A stretch of 19,899 bases of DNA from an uncultured Oxalobacteraceae bacterium (GTDB lineage: Bacteria > Pseudomonadota > Gammaproteobacteria > Burkholderiales > Burkholderiaceae): the NCBI GenBank assembly GCA_946479255.1, contig CAMLFK010000069.1:1-19899 (forward strand), written 5' to 3'. The notes beneath the pieces are model-generated. The model saw nothing but the letters and a program-made list of their open reading frames with translations. It was not told where the DNA came from and searched no databases. Positions 7,606 to 14,177 of the stretch are shown here, piece by piece; within the stretch, counting starts at the first letter, position 1, and each line of letters starts with the position of its first letter. The translations under genes and the position numbers were made by a program.

Positions 7606-9102
7606 TCAAGCGCCGCGGTTCAGCAGGAAAGTCGTCAGCAAAGGCACCGGACGGCCCGTAGCACCCTTGTTCCCGCCGCTCTTCCAGGCAGTACCGGCGA
7701 TATCCAGGTGCGCCCAGGTGTACTTGCGGGTGAAGTTCTCCAGGAAGCAGGCCGCCGTCACGCTGGCGCCGCCCGGGGTGCCGATGTTGGCCAGGTCGGC
7801 GAAGTTCGACTTGAGCTGTTCGTTGTAGGCTTCCTCGATCGGCAGGCGCCAGGCGGTGTCGCCGGTCTGTTTGCCGGCCGCCAGCAGCTCGGCCGCCAAT
7901 TGCTCGTGGGCCGCGTCTGAACGGGTGAACAGGCCGCTGTTATGGTGGCCCAGCGCGACGATGCAGGCGCCGGTCAGGGTGGCGATGTCCACCACCGCGG
8001 CCGGGTTGAAGCGCTCGGCGTAGGTGAGGGCGTCGCACAGGATCAGGCGTCCTTCGGCGTCGGTGTTGAGCACTTCAATGGTCAAGCCGTTCATCGAGGT
8101 GACGATGTCGCCCGGCTTGGTGGCGCGCCCGGACGGCATGTTCTCGCAGGCGGCGACGATGCCGATGACGTTCTGCTTCAGGCCCATTTCGCCGATCGCG
8201 CGGAAGGTCCCCAGCACCGACGCGGCGCCGCACATGTCGTACTTCATCTCGTCCATGCCGGGACCCGGCTTGATCGAAATGCCGCCGGTATCGAAAGTGA
8301 TGCCTTTGCCGACCAGGACCACCGGTGCGTCCTTCGATTTGCCGCCCATGTGCTTCAATACGATGAACTTGGGTGGCTCTTCCGAGCCATTGGTCACCGA
8401 CAGCAGGCTGCCCATGCGCAGCGCCTGCATCTGCTTGCGCTCCAGGACTTCCACCTCGAAGTTGTAGTCGCGCGCCAGCTTGCGGGCGGTGTCGGCCAGG
8501 TAGCTCGGGGTGCAGACGTTGGCCGACAGGTTGCCCAGTTCCTTGGTCAGGTCCATGCCGTTGGCGATCGCAATTGCCTGCGCCAGCGCGGTCTTGGTAT
8601 GCGGCGTGGCCGGGGCCGAGATGGTCAGCTTGCGCACGCCGGTGGGCGCCGGCTCCTTCTTGCTCTTCTGCGTATCGGTGCGGAACGCGCTCTCGTAGGC
8701 CGAGGTGACGATGCAGCGCAGCGCCCAGCTGGGATCGCGCTCTTTCACATCCGTCACCGGGAGTGCGATAATGGCGTCCGCCGCACCCAGCGTGGAAAAC
8801 ACCTTGAGGGTGGCGGACACAGCCGAGGCGAAGCTCTTCTCGCTGATGGCCTGGTCGGCCCCGACGCCCACCAGCAGCACGCGTGCCGCCGCCACGCCGC
8901 CCACGCCGCGCAGCAGCAGGGTCGAACCGGGTTTGCCGGTGATGTCGCCGGATTTGAGCGCAGCGCTGATGTCACCCCCCTGATCGAGGGCCTGGGCGGC
9001 TTGCGACAACTGCTTGTTTTCGAATACAGCAACGGCGATGCAGCCGGTTTTCGCCGAGGCGATGGCGTTTTTTGCATCGTATGCTTTTATGCTAAAGTCC
9101 AT
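7606..9102 (-). CDS. pepA: Leucyl aminopeptidase PepA (M17 family)
   Basis: The 498-residue cytosolic metallopeptidase removes N-terminal residues such as leucine from peptides, and in E. coli PepA also binds DNA in cer recombination and carAB control. Two-metal ligands and catalytic residues are all visible: Lys266 and Asp271 in [10 protein letters not shown], Asp289 in KYDMCGAAS, and Asp348, Glu350 and Arg352 in the family signature NTDAEGRL. Their spacing equals that of E. coli PepA with a constant shift of four. Residues 1-160 form the less conserved N-terminal domain. ATG 9102 is preferred over an in-frame ATG at 9114 because GGAG lies just upstream of it at a good distance. The gene is divergent from lptF with only 56 bases between starts, an arrangement common in related betaproteobacteria. 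Confidence 0.96.
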   Translation of the reverse strand: MDFSIKAYDAKNAIASAKTGCIAVAVFENKQLSQAAQALDQGGDISAALKSGDITGKPGSTLLLRGVGGVAAARVLLVGVGADQAISEKSFASAVSATLKVFSTLGAADAIIALPVTDVKERDPSWALRCIVTSAYESAFRTDTQKSKKEPAPTGVRKLTISAPATPHTKTALAQAIAIANGMDLTKELGNLSANVCTPSYLADTARKLARDYNFEVEVLERKQMQALRMGSLLSVTNGSEEPPKFIVLKHMGGKSKDAPVVLVGKGITFDTGGISIKPGPGMDEMKYDMCGAASVLGTFRAIGEMGLKQNVIGIVAACENMPSGRATKPGDIVTSMNGLTIEVLNTDAEGRLILCDALTYAERFNPAAVVDIATLTGACIVALGHHNSGLFTRSDAAHEQLAAELLAAGKQTGDTAWRLPIEEAYNEQLKSNFADLANIGTPGGASVTAACFLENFTRKYTWAHLDIAGTAWKSGGNKGATGRPVPLLTTFLLNRGA

Positions 9103-9144
9103 TTGGATCTCCATGTCTTAGTGCCGCGCACTGCTTAACCTGTG

Positions 9145-9150
9145 ATTATA
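9145..9150 (-). promoter_or_regulatory. Candidate -10 element for pepA
   Basis: The minus strand reads TATAAT, a perfect -10 consensus, 43 bases before the pepA start codon. A TTGAAA (minus, 9165-9170) upstream is only 14 bases away, so the -35 is uncertain; it would lie inside the first codons of lptF. On the plus strand no equally clear lptF promoter fits in the 56-base gap. Confidence 0.45.
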
Positions 9151-9158
9151 ACTTTTCA

Positions 9159-10301
9159 ATGATTTTTCAACGCGCCCTGCAACGTGAAATGGCAAGTTCT
9201 GCCGGCGCTACCTTCACGATCCTGTTTACCATCCAGCTGTCGTGGGCACTGATGGCCATCCTCGGCAGGGCCGCGGGCGGCAAGGTCGCGTCCAGCGATG
9301 TGGTCGCGCTGCTGTTCTTTGCGATGCTGAATTATCTGCCAACTCTCCTGATCCTCACCAGCTTTATTTCGGTGCTGGCGGTGGTCACGCGCAGCTACCG
9401 CGATTCTGAGATGGTGGTGTGGTTCGCCTCCGGCCTGTCGCTGAGCCGCTGGGTGCGGCCGGTGCTGGTATTCGGCCTGCCGATCGTCGTGCTGACCGGC
9501 GCCTTGAGCCTGTTCGCCACCCCCTGGGCCAAAAGCCAGAGCAATGAGTTCACACAACGCTTCCAGAAGCGCGAAGACCTCAAAAAAGTCTCGCCCGGCC
9601 AGTTCAAGGAATCCTCGTCGAGCAACCGGGTGTTCTTCGTCGAGGGCACGGCGGACGATGCGACCGTGGTCGAGAACGTGTTCGTCAATACGGTCGACAA
9701 GAACGGCGATACCATCGTGGTGGCCAAGGAAGGCGTGATCGAGCAGAGCCCCGATGGCGGCTCCTTCCTGGTGCTCAAGAACGGCCGGCGCTACCAGGGT
9801 ACGCCGGGGCAGGCCGACTTCCGCACCATGGAATTCGAACGCTACAGCATGCGCGTGGCGAACAAGGCGGCGGCGCTCGACCTCGACAAGCCATCGGACG
9901 CGCTGCCGACCGAAGCGCTGCTGGCCCATCCCGACAAGAGCAATCTCGCCCAACTGCTGTCACGGATCGCCGCGCCGCTATCCTGCTTCTTGCTGATCCT
10001 GCTGGCGATCCCGCTCGGCTTCGTCAACCCGCGCGCCGGCACCTCGGCCAACCTGATGATTGCGGTGCTGATCTTCTTCACCTATCACAACCTGATCGAG
10101 CTGTCTGAAGCCAGCGTCGCGCAGGGCAAGATCAGCTTCGCGATGGGCTGGTGGCCGCTGCATCTGATCACCGCGCTGTGCGTCCTGGGCATGTTCGCCT
10201 GGCGCCTGAACGTCAACCACCGCTACCATCCGCGCATGCTGTGGGGTGCTTATAAACGCCGGCGCGCAAGCGGCGCGGCACTGCCGAAGGTGGCGGCATG
10301 A
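9159..10301 (+). CDS. lptF: LPS export permease subunit LptF
   Basis: The 380-residue inner-membrane protein belongs to the YjgP/YjgQ family. With LptG and two LptB ATPases it extracts lipopolysaccharide from the inner membrane and passes it to LptC and the periplasmic bridge. Three membrane segments lie near residues 14-36, 49-76 and 101-121, then a periplasmic beta-jellyroll domain (about 122-262), then three more segments (about 270-287, 296-314 and 332-350). Family features include the N-terminal MIFQRALQRE, the coupling region SYRDSEMVVWFASGLS (79-94), and AIPLGFVNPRAG after TM4. The start ATG lacks an evident Shine-Dalgarno sequence. The stop overlaps the lptG start in ATGA, so the two subunits are translationally coupled. 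It is full length. Confidence 0.95.
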   Translation: MIFQRALQREMASSAGATFTILFTIQLSWALMAILGRAAGGKVASSDVVALLFFAMLNYLPTLLILTSFISVLAVVTRSYRDSEMVVWFASGLSLSRWVRPVLVFGLPIVVLTGALSLFATPWAKSQSNEFTQRFQKREDLKKVSPGQFKESSSSNRVFFVEGTADDATVVENVFVNTVDKNGDTIVVAKEGVIEQSPDGGSFLVLKNGRRYQGTPGQADFRTMEFERYSMRVANKAAALDLDKPSDALPTEALLAHPDKSNLAQLLSRIAAPLSCFLLILLAIPLGFVNPRAGTSANLMIAVLIFFTYHNLIELSEASVAQGKISFAMGWWPLHLITALCVLGMFAWRLNVNHRYHPRMLWGAYKRRRASGAALPKVAA

Positions 10302-11482
10302 CGATCCTGCAGCGCTATTTTGGCGTATCGATCCTGCAGGCGGTTGCCTTCGTGCTGGTCGCCTTTCTCGGCCTGTCGGCCTTCATGGACTTGACCAACG
10401 AATTGCCGCAGGTCGGCAAGAACGGTTACATGATTCAGCACGCCTTCCTGTACGTGCTGCTGCGCGTGCCGGTCCACGTGTATGTGGCGATGCCGGTGGC
10501 TGCCCTGATCGGCACCATCTATACGATGGCGCAGTTTGCCTCCAGCTCCGAGTTCACCATCATGCGGGCGTCGAGCATGTCGACCGCGCATGCGGCCTGG
10601 ATGCTGTTTAAGATCGGCGTGGTACTGGTGGCCATCACCTTTGCCTTCGGCGAGCTGATTACGCCGCGCACCGCGCCGATGGCCGAGCGGCTCAAGTTGC
10701 AGGCGCGCGGCGCCACCGTATCGAGTGCATTCAAGTCGGGTATGTGGACCAAGGACACCGTGCACAGCGATGGCCTCAAGGGCAAGGTGACCGGCTCGCG
10801 CTTCTTCAATGTGCGCCAGTTCCGCAGCGACGGCCAACTGGTGGACGTCAAGCTGTACGAGTTCGACAGCAATTTCCGCATGCGCTCCCTGATCACCGCC
10901 AAGCGCGCCATCTTCGCCGGCGATAGCACTTGGCAGCTGGAAGATGTGACGGAGACGCTGTTCTCCAATTCCCAGCCCTTGCCGGCCGCAGGCGAGCTTG
11001 CCGGCGCCGCACCGGCCCAGCCTAACTTTGGCCAGGCCACCAGTATCGTCAGCACGCGCAAGCTGCCGACCATGCAGCTGGTGTCCGAGATCACGCCCAA
11101 GCTGCTGTCGGTGTCGGCCTCCGATCCCGAGCGCATGTCGGCCAACGAGCTGGCCCTGTACACCCGCCACCTGTCGGAGAACAAGCAGGAGACCGAGCGC
11201 TTCAAGATCGCGTTCTGGAAGAAGCTGTTCGACCCGCTGGCGATCTTCGTGCTGATGGCGCTGGCGCTGCCCTTCGCCTATCTGCACACCCGCAGCGGCG
11301 GGGTGTCGCTGAAGATCTTCATCGGTATCATGATCGGTGTGGCCTTCATCCTGATTAACACCCTGTTTTCGCACATCGGCCTGCTCAGTGCCACCGTGCC
11401 CGCATTCGTGACCGCAATCGCGCCCAGCCTGCTATTCCTGGGGCTGGCGCTGGGAGCCCTTTATTGGGTGGAGAGACATTGA
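10298..11482 (+). CDS. lptG: LPS export permease subunit LptG
   Basis: The 394-residue partner of LptF has the same plan: three N-terminal membrane segments (about 12-32, 58-80, 102-122), a periplasmic jellyroll domain, and three C-terminal segments beginning near residue 308 (FDPLAIFVLMALALPFAYL). The coupling region FASSSEFTIMRASSMS (about 84-99) is clearly LptG-like. The product is longer than the roughly 360 residues of the E. coli protein. An Ala/Pro-rich stretch at about 225-250, inside the periplasmic domain, accounts for much of the excess. The ATG overlaps the lptF stop (ATGA), and its own stop overlaps the sirB start (TGATG), so lptF-lptG-sirB should be one transcription unit. Confidence 0.95.
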   Translation: MTILQRYFGVSILQAVAFVLVAFLGLSAFMDLTNELPQVGKNGYMIQHAFLYVLLRVPVHVYVAMPVAALIGTIYTMAQFASSSEFTIMRASSMSTAHAAWMLFKIGVVLVAITFAFGELITPRTAPMAERLKLQARGATVSSAFKSGMWTKDTVHSDGLKGKVTGSRFFNVRQFRSDGQLVDVKLYEFDSNFRMRSLITAKRAIFAGDSTWQLEDVTETLFSNSQPLPAAGELAGAAPAQPNFGQATSIVSTRKLPTMQLVSEITPKLLSVSASDPERMSANELALYTRHLSENKQETERFKIAFWKKLFDPLAIFVLMALALPFAYLHTRSGGVSLKIFIGIMIGVAFILINTLFSHIGLLSATVPAFVTAIAPSLLFLGLALGALYWVERH

Positions 11483-11868
11483 TGAGCCGTGCACTGATCC
11501 TGTTTGCCCATGGCGCGCGCGCCGCCTCGTGGGCCGCGCCGTTCGAGCGCCTGCGCGATTCTACCCAGGCGCGCATGCCGGAGGTGCCGGTCTCGCTGGC
11601 CTTCCTGGAATTGATGGAGCCGCGCCTGCCCGAGCGGGTGGCGGCATTGGCGGCCGAGGGCGTCACGCAGATCACGGTGGTGCCGGTGTTCCTGGGGCAG
11701 GGCGGGCATGTGCTGCGCGACCTGCCGCTGATGATCGATCGGCTGCGCGCCGATTATCCGGGGCTGTCGATCAGCGTGGCCGGTGCGGTGGGCGAAAATC
11801 CCGACGTGCAGCGCGCGATGACCGATTACTGCGTGGCCGCGCTGCAGGGCGGCGCGGGCTCACTCTAA
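11482..11868 (+). CDS. sirB: CbiX/SirB-type sirohydrochlorin chelatase
   Basis: The 128-residue, single-domain protein matches the short CbiX/SirB class that inserts Fe2+ (or Co2+) into sirohydrochlorin. Metal-binding histidines are visible as His10 in LFAHGAR and His76 in GQGGHVLRDLP; FLELMEPRLPE in between is also family-like. The ATG at 11482 shares a base with the lptG stop and has GGAGAG (11470-11475) six bases upstream. A GTG at 11464 in the same frame is less likely. Its position behind lptFG does not explain its role, but the siroheme-dependent sulfite reductase operon with cobA starts about 2.3 kb away, so ferrochelation for siroheme is the best guess. Cobalt insertion for cobalamin is the alternative. 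Its last nine bases overlap the convergent lacI-type gene. Confidence 0.88.
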   Translation: MSRALILFAHGARAASWAAPFERLRDSTQARMPEVPVSLAFLELMEPRLPERVAALAAEGVTQITVVPVFLGQGGHVLRDLPLMIDRLRADYPGLSISVAGAVGENPDVQRAMTDYCVAALQGGAGSL

Positions 11869-12879
11869 GCGGCGGGTCGTCTCGCGCACCACCAGTTCGA
11901 GCGGCGGCATCGCTTCTGTCACGGTTTCGCGGTTGATCAGGCGCAGCAGCGCCTGGGTGGCGATGCGTCCCATGGCATACAGCGGCTGGCGGATGGTGGT
12001 CAGCGGCGGCGTGGTGTACTCGGAACCCGGCAGATCGTCGAAGCCGATCAGCGAGACATCTTCCGGAACCCGGATGCCTTCGCGGTACATGCACAGGCGC
12101 GCGCCGTACGCCGTCAGGTCGTTGGCGGTGAACACCGCGGTAAATTTCCGGCCGGTGTCGAGCAGCTGCTTCATGGCCTGCATGCCGGAAGCCTCGTGGA
12201 AGTCGCCTTCGGCCATCAGCGCCGGCTCGAAGCCGATGCCGGCTTCGTCCAGTGCGCGCCGATAGCCGGCCATGCGTTCGCTGGCGTCGTTGTTGTTGGC
12301 CGGGCCGGTGATGAAAGCGATGCTGCGGTGGCCCAGGTCGATCAGGTGGCGCACCGCCTGGTAGGCGCCGTTTTCGTTATCGAGCTTGAATCCGAGCGCG
12401 CTGGAAGTGTGCAGCGTGCGGCCGGTCGAGACGATGGGGCGGGTGGCGGCGAAGCGCAGGATATCCTCGTCGGCCAGGCGGCCGGACAGCAGGATGATGC
12501 CGTCGACCTTGCGCGCGAGCAGCAGGCGGATGCGTTCGGTTTCTTCGGCGGCGTTCCAGTGGCCGCTGACGATCACGTGGGCGTAGCCGGTTCCCTTGAG
12601 CCCATCGTCGACCCCGCGCAGGGTTTCGTCGAAGAAGGGGCTGGAAATATCCTGGACCACAATACCGATGGTCATCGACTTGCCTTTTTTAAGGCCTTGC
12701 GCCATCTGGTTGGGCGCGAAATTCATCTTTTCGATGGCGGCCTGGACGGCCGAGCGCTTTTCGTCGGACACCTTGGCGGTGCCATTCAAGATACGCGATA
12801 CGGTGCTCGGGGAAACGCCGGCCACGCGGGCGACATCGAGCAGCGTGGAGGGGGGCGAAGCGTGATGGGAGCTGCTCAT
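11860..12879 (-). CDS. LacI-family transcriptional repressor
   Basis: The 339-residue protein has the LacI/GalR helix-turn-helix at residues 13-32 (LLDVARVAGVSPSTVSRILN), a hinge region around FAPNQMAQGLKKGK (54-67) and a periplasmic-binding-protein-like effector domain from about 70 (IGIVVQDISSPFF) to the end, with GFDDLPGSEYTTPPLTTIRQP near the C-terminus. Such proteins usually repress sugar uptake or catabolism genes and are released by a sugar or sugar phosphate; the ligand cannot be read here. ATG 12879 is chosen over a GTG at 12906 because AGGA lies just upstream. Two perfect palindromes of LacI type, 119-195 bases upstream, are likely binding sites. No sugar gene or transporter is beside it, so its target is unclear. 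The last nine bases overlap sirB tail to tail. Confidence 0.93.
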   Translation of the reverse strand: MSSSHHASPPSTLLDVARVAGVSPSTVSRILNGTAKVSDEKRSAVQAAIEKMNFAPNQMAQGLKKGKSMTIGIVVQDISSPFFDETLRGVDDGLKGTGYAHVIVSGHWNAAEETERIRLLLARKVDGIILLSGRLADEDILRFAATRPIVSTGRTLHTSSALGFKLDNENGAYQAVRHLIDLGHRSIAFITGPANNNDASERMAGYRRALDEAGIGFEPALMAEGDFHEASGMQAMKQLLDTGRKFTAVFTANDLTAYGARLCMYREGIRVPEDVSLIGFDDLPGSEYTTPPLTTIRQPLYAMGRIATQALLRLINRETVTEAMPPLELVVRETTRRLE

Positions 12880-12997
12880 TACTTCCTGAAGGCTGGATAT
12901 CTGCACAGTAGCTTAACATGATTGCATGCCATGAAGACATGAAATGTTAGGGGAGTGCATCAGGATAACAGGAAGGTCCGGTCTGAGGCAAAGACCG

Positions 12998-13011
12998 TGA
13001 AATCGATTTCA
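12998..13011. promoter_or_regulatory. LacI-type operator palindrome 1
   Basis: TGAAATCGATTTCA is a perfect 14-base palindrome with the central CG typical of LacI/GalR operators. It differs from palindrome 2 only in the two bases flanking the central CG. Its centre is 62 bases from that of palindrome 2, close to six helical turns, so both would lie on the same DNA face. It probably binds the adjacent LacI-family protein. Confidence 0.7.
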
Positions 13012-13058
13012 GATGATGTTTGACTTTGAATTTGACATCGGGTTTAATGCTCATTATT

Positions 13059-13074
13059 GTGAAAACGTTTTCAC
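13059..13074. promoter_or_regulatory. LacI-type operator palindrome 2
   Basis: GTGAAAACGTTTTCAC is a perfect 16-base palindrome with the AACGTT core seen in many LacI/GalR operators. Together with palindrome 1 it gives the consensus TGAAAWCGWTTTCA. It lies about 180 bases upstream of the LacI-family start codon, far enough to serve either autoregulation by looping or a divergent plus-strand promoter. Confidence 0.75.
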
Positions 13075-13145
13075 GCAGGCTGTTGGGCGATAGGAAACCC
13101 CTGGGACACAGATGAAGGCAAGAACGCAGCTTCTTTGTAGCGCAA

Positions 13146-13159
13146 TGTTAGCGCTCCCA
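13146..13159. promoter_or_regulatory. AGCGCT-centred LacI-type site
   Basis: TGTTAGCGCTCCCA has a palindromic AGCGCT core with two different, individually typical half-sites (TGTT and CCCA), like operators of sugar-responsive LacI regulators in proteobacteria. It ends 11 bases before TAGACT (13171-13176), a possible -10, so a bound repressor would cover the -35 region of a plus-strand promoter. The two flanks do not match palindromes 1 and 2, so a different LacI protein may bind it. Confidence 0.4.
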
Positions 13160-13361
13160 CCGCTTTCAGCTAGACTAGCGACAGAATTGATGAATTTTTT
13201 TCAGCGTCGCGGATTGGCAACACTCTTGAGCGCAATGCGCAGGCCTCCGTCCGGGAAATGAGGATGTGATGGCGACTGTGCGCCGCGGCGGCGAGCGTTC
13301 CATTTGTGCGCGATCAAGGAAGCGGATCTTTTAAGCGGTAAGTTTTTTATTCAATGCGGCG

Positions 13362-13376
13362 GCGGACCAGGTCCGC
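13362..13376. repeat. Dyad GCGGACC-A-GGTCCGC
   Basis: A perfect 7-base inverted repeat with a single central base. The one-base centre is too tight for a full hairpin loop, so a protein-binding site or a partly opened hairpin is more likely. It lies in the gene-poor stretch and has no assigned partner. Confidence 0.4.
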
Positions 13377-13522
13377 TCCCAAGAATTTCCAGGCTCGGGC
13401 TTTGCCCCGCGCCATCCGAACCGGCAGATTGCCCAAGCGCAGCCACCGGCCGGCGTATTCGGTCTCTCCTGTTGGACGATCGGATCTACGTCTGATTTGT
13501 AGATTTGTAAGCCTGACAGTTC

Positions 13523-13559
13523 AACCCGCTCCGGTTGTCCCCCGGCGCGGGTTTTTTTT
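13523..13559 (+). terminator. Strong rho-independent terminator without an upstream gene
   Basis: The stem AACCCGC/GCGGGTT (13523-13529 with 13547-13553) is extended inward by CCGG/CCGG (13531-13534 with 13542-13545) and followed by eight T at 13552-13559. It is oriented for plus-strand transcripts. The nearest upstream plus-strand gene is sirB, more than 1.6 kb away and beyond an opposing gene, so the terminated transcript is not accounted for. Confidence 0.85.
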
Positions 13560-13763
13560 GCCCTGAATGTCATACGCATCGCCGGTCCAAGCCGTCCTTG
13601 TGCATCTGGGCGGAATTGATGAGCAGACCTTGCGCTGCATCAGATTCGCAGCGCGCCGCTCCTTTGACTCGCCGCCGGAAAACGTCCAAACTTTGTACTC
13701 AATCAGCGAATCAGCGCGATGTCAGGGTCTTCCTCAACGCAAACTCACGCGGCGGTGCCTACC

Positions 13764-14177
13764 ATGCTCAACCTCAGGTTCAAGTTCATTGTTGGCAATC
13801 TGGCGGACCTGTGCCGGCGTTTTCAGGAGATGCTGGTGGCCATCGGCGCCCAGCGGCGATGCGCGCAGCGGCTGGACGCAGTGGGGGACCGCTTGCTCAC
13901 CATGGGTGTCAAGATCAAGCGCTTGCGCGCGCATCTGCACGCCGGCAGCTTTGACGAGTCGATCGACAGCAATGGCAGCATGCGCGGCTCGCTCAAGAGC
14001 TTGAAGATGGATATCAGCGAGATCCGCTGCGAACTGGCGTCGCTGGAGCCTCCAAACGCCAGTGCGCGGCTCGCGCGTGCGTTCAAACGGCTAGGAAAGA
14101 TCGCCCAAGACACCTATGCCTTGGCGGATAAGCTGCAGTGGGAGATCGACGAACACGAGCGAGCGGTCCGGCGTTAA
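13764..14177 (+). CDS. Small helical protein of unknown function
   Basis: I do not recognise this 137-residue protein. It starts with MLNLRFKFIVGNLADL, continues with a mostly charged, predicted helical and partly coiled-coil chain (IGAQRRCAQRLDAV, MGVKIKRLRAHLH, LKSLKMDISEIRCELASLE), and ends in LADKLQWEIDEHERAVRR. It is basic overall, with no signal peptide or membrane segment, and short, regular helices suggest a small oligomeric or binding protein. A start at 13719 in the same frame is possible; neither start has a good ribosome binding site, and 13764 is preferred for the cleaner N-terminus. The competing frame 13567-14004 over the same bases is rich in Cys, Ser, Trp and Arg and looks like a shadow. 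Its stop codon shares TTAA (14174-14177) with the convergent cobA stop. No promoter is evident. Confidence 0.65.
   Translation: MLNLRFKFIVGNLADLCRRFQEMLVAIGAQRRCAQRLDAVGDRLLTMGVKIKRLRAHLHAGSFDESIDSNGSMRGSLKSLKMDISEIRCELASLEPPNASARLARAFKRLGKIAQDTYALADKLQWEIDEHERAVRR

Larger units (their letters stand above)
13184..13559 (+). ncRNA. Hypothetical non-coding transcript or orphan leader
   Basis: A transcript from the possible -10 at 13171-13176 would begin near 13184 and stop at the terminator ending at 13559, giving about 375 nucleotides with several hairpins (for example 13484-13504) and no supported ORF. It matches no RNA family I can recognise by eye; I looked for cobalamin, glycine and c-di-GMP riboswitch cores and for tmRNA, SRP and tRNA marks. 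It may be a small RNA, the relic leader of a lost operon, or not transcribed at all. The ends are inferred. Confidence 0.22.
12880..13763. other. Gene-poor region with operators and a lone terminator
   Basis: About 880 bases between the LacI-family gene and the next supported CDS hold no ORF I can defend. Present are a CGGTCT/AGACCG hairpin (12979-12997), two related perfect palindromes (12998-13011 and 13059-13074), an AGCGCT-centred site (13146-13159), a GCTAG-A-CTAGC dyad (13169-13179) that overlaps a possible -10 (TAGACT, 13171-13176), a GCGGACC-A-GGTCCGC dyad (13362-13376), an ATCTAC/GTAGAT hairpin (13484-13504) and a strong plus-strand terminator (13523-13559). Small frames at 13331-13579 (minus), 13354-13566 (plus) and 13567-14004 (plus) lack recognisable features and ribosome binding sites. 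The base composition is less GC-biased in the first half. I see nothing identifiable between the terminator and 13763. Confidence 0.7.

Noticed and set aside
7942..9138. 398-codon plus-strand open frame opposite pepA
   Set aside because: Antisense shadow with Gly/His/Gln/Arg-rich sequence; all PepA active-site residues are encoded on the other strand.
10250..11374. 374-codon minus-strand open frame opposite lptG
   Set aside because: His/Gln/Gly-rich shadow; lptG has full family membrane topology and overlapping start and stop codons with its neighbours.
12914..12949. TAACAT/ATGTTA inverted repeat upstream of the LacI-family gene
   Set aside because: Only six bases with a 24-base spacing; expected by chance in this AT-richer stretch and unlike the two clear palindromes.
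13360..13560. Possible tRNA or known riboswitch before the orphan terminator
   Set aside because: No acceptor stem, anticodon arm or CCA could be assembled, and no conserved riboswitch core was recognised by eye.
13331..13579. 82-codon minus-strand frame in the gene-poor region
   Set aside because: Its first codons read back through the T-run of the plus-strand terminator, there is no ribosome binding site and no recognisable domain.
13567..14004. 145-codon plus-strand frame overlapping the small helical gene
   Set aside because: The second half is rich in Cys, Trp, Ser and Arg, as expected for an out-of-frame reading of the 13764 gene; the first half has no known features and no ribosome binding site.
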